Below are positions 14,621-15,380 of a stretch of 15,380 nucleotides of DNA, piece by piece. A program made the translations under genes and the position numbers. Numbering within the stretch: the stretch's first letter is position 1; every line of letters starts with the position of its first letter. The notes under the pieces were generated by a model that saw nothing but the letters and a program-made list of their open reading frames with translations, was not told the origin of the DNA and made no database searches. This DNA comes from Calditrichaceae bacterium (GTDB lineage Bacteria > Calditrichota > Calditrichia > Calditrichales > Calditrichaceae). The DNA is taken from the NCBI GenBank assembly GCA_030592985.1, contig JAUVIB010000027.1, positions 1 to 15,380 of the forward strand, read 5' to 3'.

Positions 14621-14775
14621 ACTGATTATGTCTTTAACTCAGCTAATAACGACTTATCTTGTATATTTACAATAAGTTAATGCGATCCCCCCTTAAAAAA
14701 GGGGGTAAGGGGGTTGTAACCCTTTTAAATTCAAGAAATTTATTTATTACTTGCTGAGCTAAGGACATAATTAAT
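14621..14775. mobile_element. MITE-like dispersed repeat, uninterrupted copy A
   Basis: The ends are inverted: ATTATGTCTTTAACTCAGC on the left (14625-14643) against GCTGAGCTAAGGACATAAT on the right (14753-14771), two mismatches. The centre has a hairpin, CCCCCTT-AAAA-AAGGGGG (14688-14705). Two separate blocks (14621-14656 and 14721-14759) recur inverted at 3691-3726 and 3277-3315. There is no transposase, so any movement would depend on enzymes elsewhere. The stretch 14563-14620 before it shows nothing recognisable. Confidence 0.7.
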
Positions 14776-14809
14776 AAACTTAATGCTTCGATAAGCGAGT
14801 AAATCTCCT

Positions 14810-15070
14810 ATGAAAAATAATTTGCAAGTAAAACCAATGGTATTGGAAATAGTTAATAATCAGATTAATGATGATGAGCCTCCAATAACCAAAAAGACAT
14901 TCGAACGTTTGAAAACAGAAGGATTTTCAGAAGAAGACGCTAAAGAATTGATTGGTGAAATTGTATGGGCAGAAGTTTTTGTAATTATGAAAGAAGGGAA
15001 AGTATTTAATCTTGAGCGCTTCACTGCCGCGCTTAACACGCTCCCGGAACTTCCCTGGGATAATCAGTAG
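14810..15070 (+). CDS. small uncharacterised protein (86 aa)
   Basis: 86 residues, acidic, no signal peptide or membrane segment. The pattern is VLEIVNNQINDDEPPITKK, then TFERLKTEGFSEEDAKELIG, then VFVIMKEGKVFNLERFTAALNTLP. Small proteins with this 'I..NQ...D.PPETK.T..RL...G.SE.DA..LI' pattern are widespread in bacteria and remain hypothetical; I do not recognise a function. The spacing of conserved polar residues and the family resemblance support a real gene rather than a chance frame. No clear Shine-Dalgarno precedes the ATG. It lies 35 nt past the MITE-like repeat and is followed by a hairpin. Confidence 0.7.
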   Translation: MKNNLQVKPMVLEIVNNQINDDEPPITKKTFERLKTEGFSEEDAKELIGEIVWAEVFVIMKEGKVFNLERFTAALNTLPELPWDNQ

Positions 15071-15126
15071 TACAGCATTTTTGCAAAGTCCTCTAAACTC
15101 TATAGTTGAACAGGCAGGTAACAAAC

Positions 15127-15170
15127 GGTTAAGATTGTGGTTCTCTAAGGAATGCTCACACAATCTAACC
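15127..15170. repeat. hairpin downstream of the small gene
   Basis: GGTTAAGATTGTG (15127-15139) pairs with CACAATCTAACC (15159-15170), 12 bp with one bulged A. It is 57 bases past the small gene's stop and lacks a T run on either strand, so it may be a weak terminator, RNA stabiliser or repeat relic. The rest of 15071-15258 shows nothing further. Confidence 0.5.
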
Positions 15171-15258
15171 TTATTCGCTAACCAAATTATATTGATATAC
15201 CGATCTAAATATTATCAAAATGAAACGATTGCATATACTCATAAAATAAATAGTAGTT

Positions 15259-15380
15259 TTATCCGACCTGATTAACCTTCAGGCTATTTTGTTTTGCATA
15301 CTTTTGTAATTTTTCATCTACTTCATTCAAAGAATTATAAAAAATTAGCGCCACATCTTTTTTGCAAATAGATAGCCAGG
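15259..15380 (-). CDS. C-terminal end of an unidentified protein (partial, start beyond right edge)
   Basis: In the frame of the stop TAA at 15261-15259, 39 codons are open to the right edge, reading WLSICKKDVALIFYNSLNE followed by VDEKLQKYAKQNSLKVNQVG. The amino-acid mix (amphipathic, Lys/Glu-rich tail) is protein-like, and the other two minus-strand frames here are quickly closed. Too short to assign a family. It converges on the small plus-strand gene. Confidence 0.45.
   Translation of the reverse strand, partial: WLSICKKDVALIFYNSLNEVDEKLQKYAKQNSLKVNQVG

Noticed and set aside
15012..15275. 87-codon plus-strand frame at the right end
   Set aside because: It overlaps the end of the 86-aa gene in another frame, runs through a hairpin, and its protein has no family-like pattern.

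Overview
The window reads as an A+T-rich bacterial chromosome segment from the FCB side of the tree (Bacteroidota / Ignavibacteria / Calditrichota / KSB1-like). The basis is gene content: a GWxTD-type lipoprotein, a short TonB-like protein, a Tat-exported Gfo/Idh/MocA oxidoreductase with a DUF6807 (PmoA-like) lipoprotein and a DUF1080 protein, and gene-poor spacers full of dispersed inverted repeats. This is an inference from families and style; no rRNA or tRNA gene is present to fix the taxon.

Layout. 1-2984, minus strand: three genes pointing left, ogt-like methyltransferase -> TonB-like protein -> TPR/GWxTD lipoprotein (cut by the left edge). 2985-4087: a 1.1 kb spacer packed with nested inverted repeats, part of which reappears inverted at 14.6-14.8 kb. 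4088-6167, plus strand: the two halves of an AtuA-type (DUF1446) protein as separate genes, with a CACGAAG-type inverted repeat between them. 6179-10470, plus strand: a foreign-looking, A-rich island. 10483-11247: exodeoxyribonuclease III. 11284-14505: three exported proteins in a row (oxidoreductase, DUF6807, DUF1080), ending at a rho-independent terminator. 14621-15380: a MITE-like repeat, one small uncharacterised gene, a hairpin, and the C-terminal end of a minus-strand gene cut by the right edge.

The most interesting part is the island. Two intact, translationally coupled genes encode a PHP-domain/SMC-like ATPase (TrlF type) and an AlbA_2 (Schlafen-like) / HATPase protein. They are flanked by the broken ends of what looks like a type III restriction-modification operon. 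Immediately upstream is a short tail resembling the C-terminus of a Mod-type DNA methyltransferase, whose stop lies 3 nt before the ATPase start. Immediately downstream is the N-terminal start of a type III Res subunit, beginning at a GTG that overlaps the stop of the AlbA_2 gene and then breaking down into stops and a frameshift. The original order is therefore read as mod - ATPase - albA_2 - res, with both outer genes largely lost and the inner pair kept. This points to a four-gene defence operon whose inner pair may have its own function.

The 11.3-14.5 kb cluster fits the glycoside 3-oxidation theme: an envelope oxidoreductase makes a 3-keto sugar and a DUF1080 protein cleaves it. The assignment rests on family knowledge; substrate and order of action cannot be read from the sequence.
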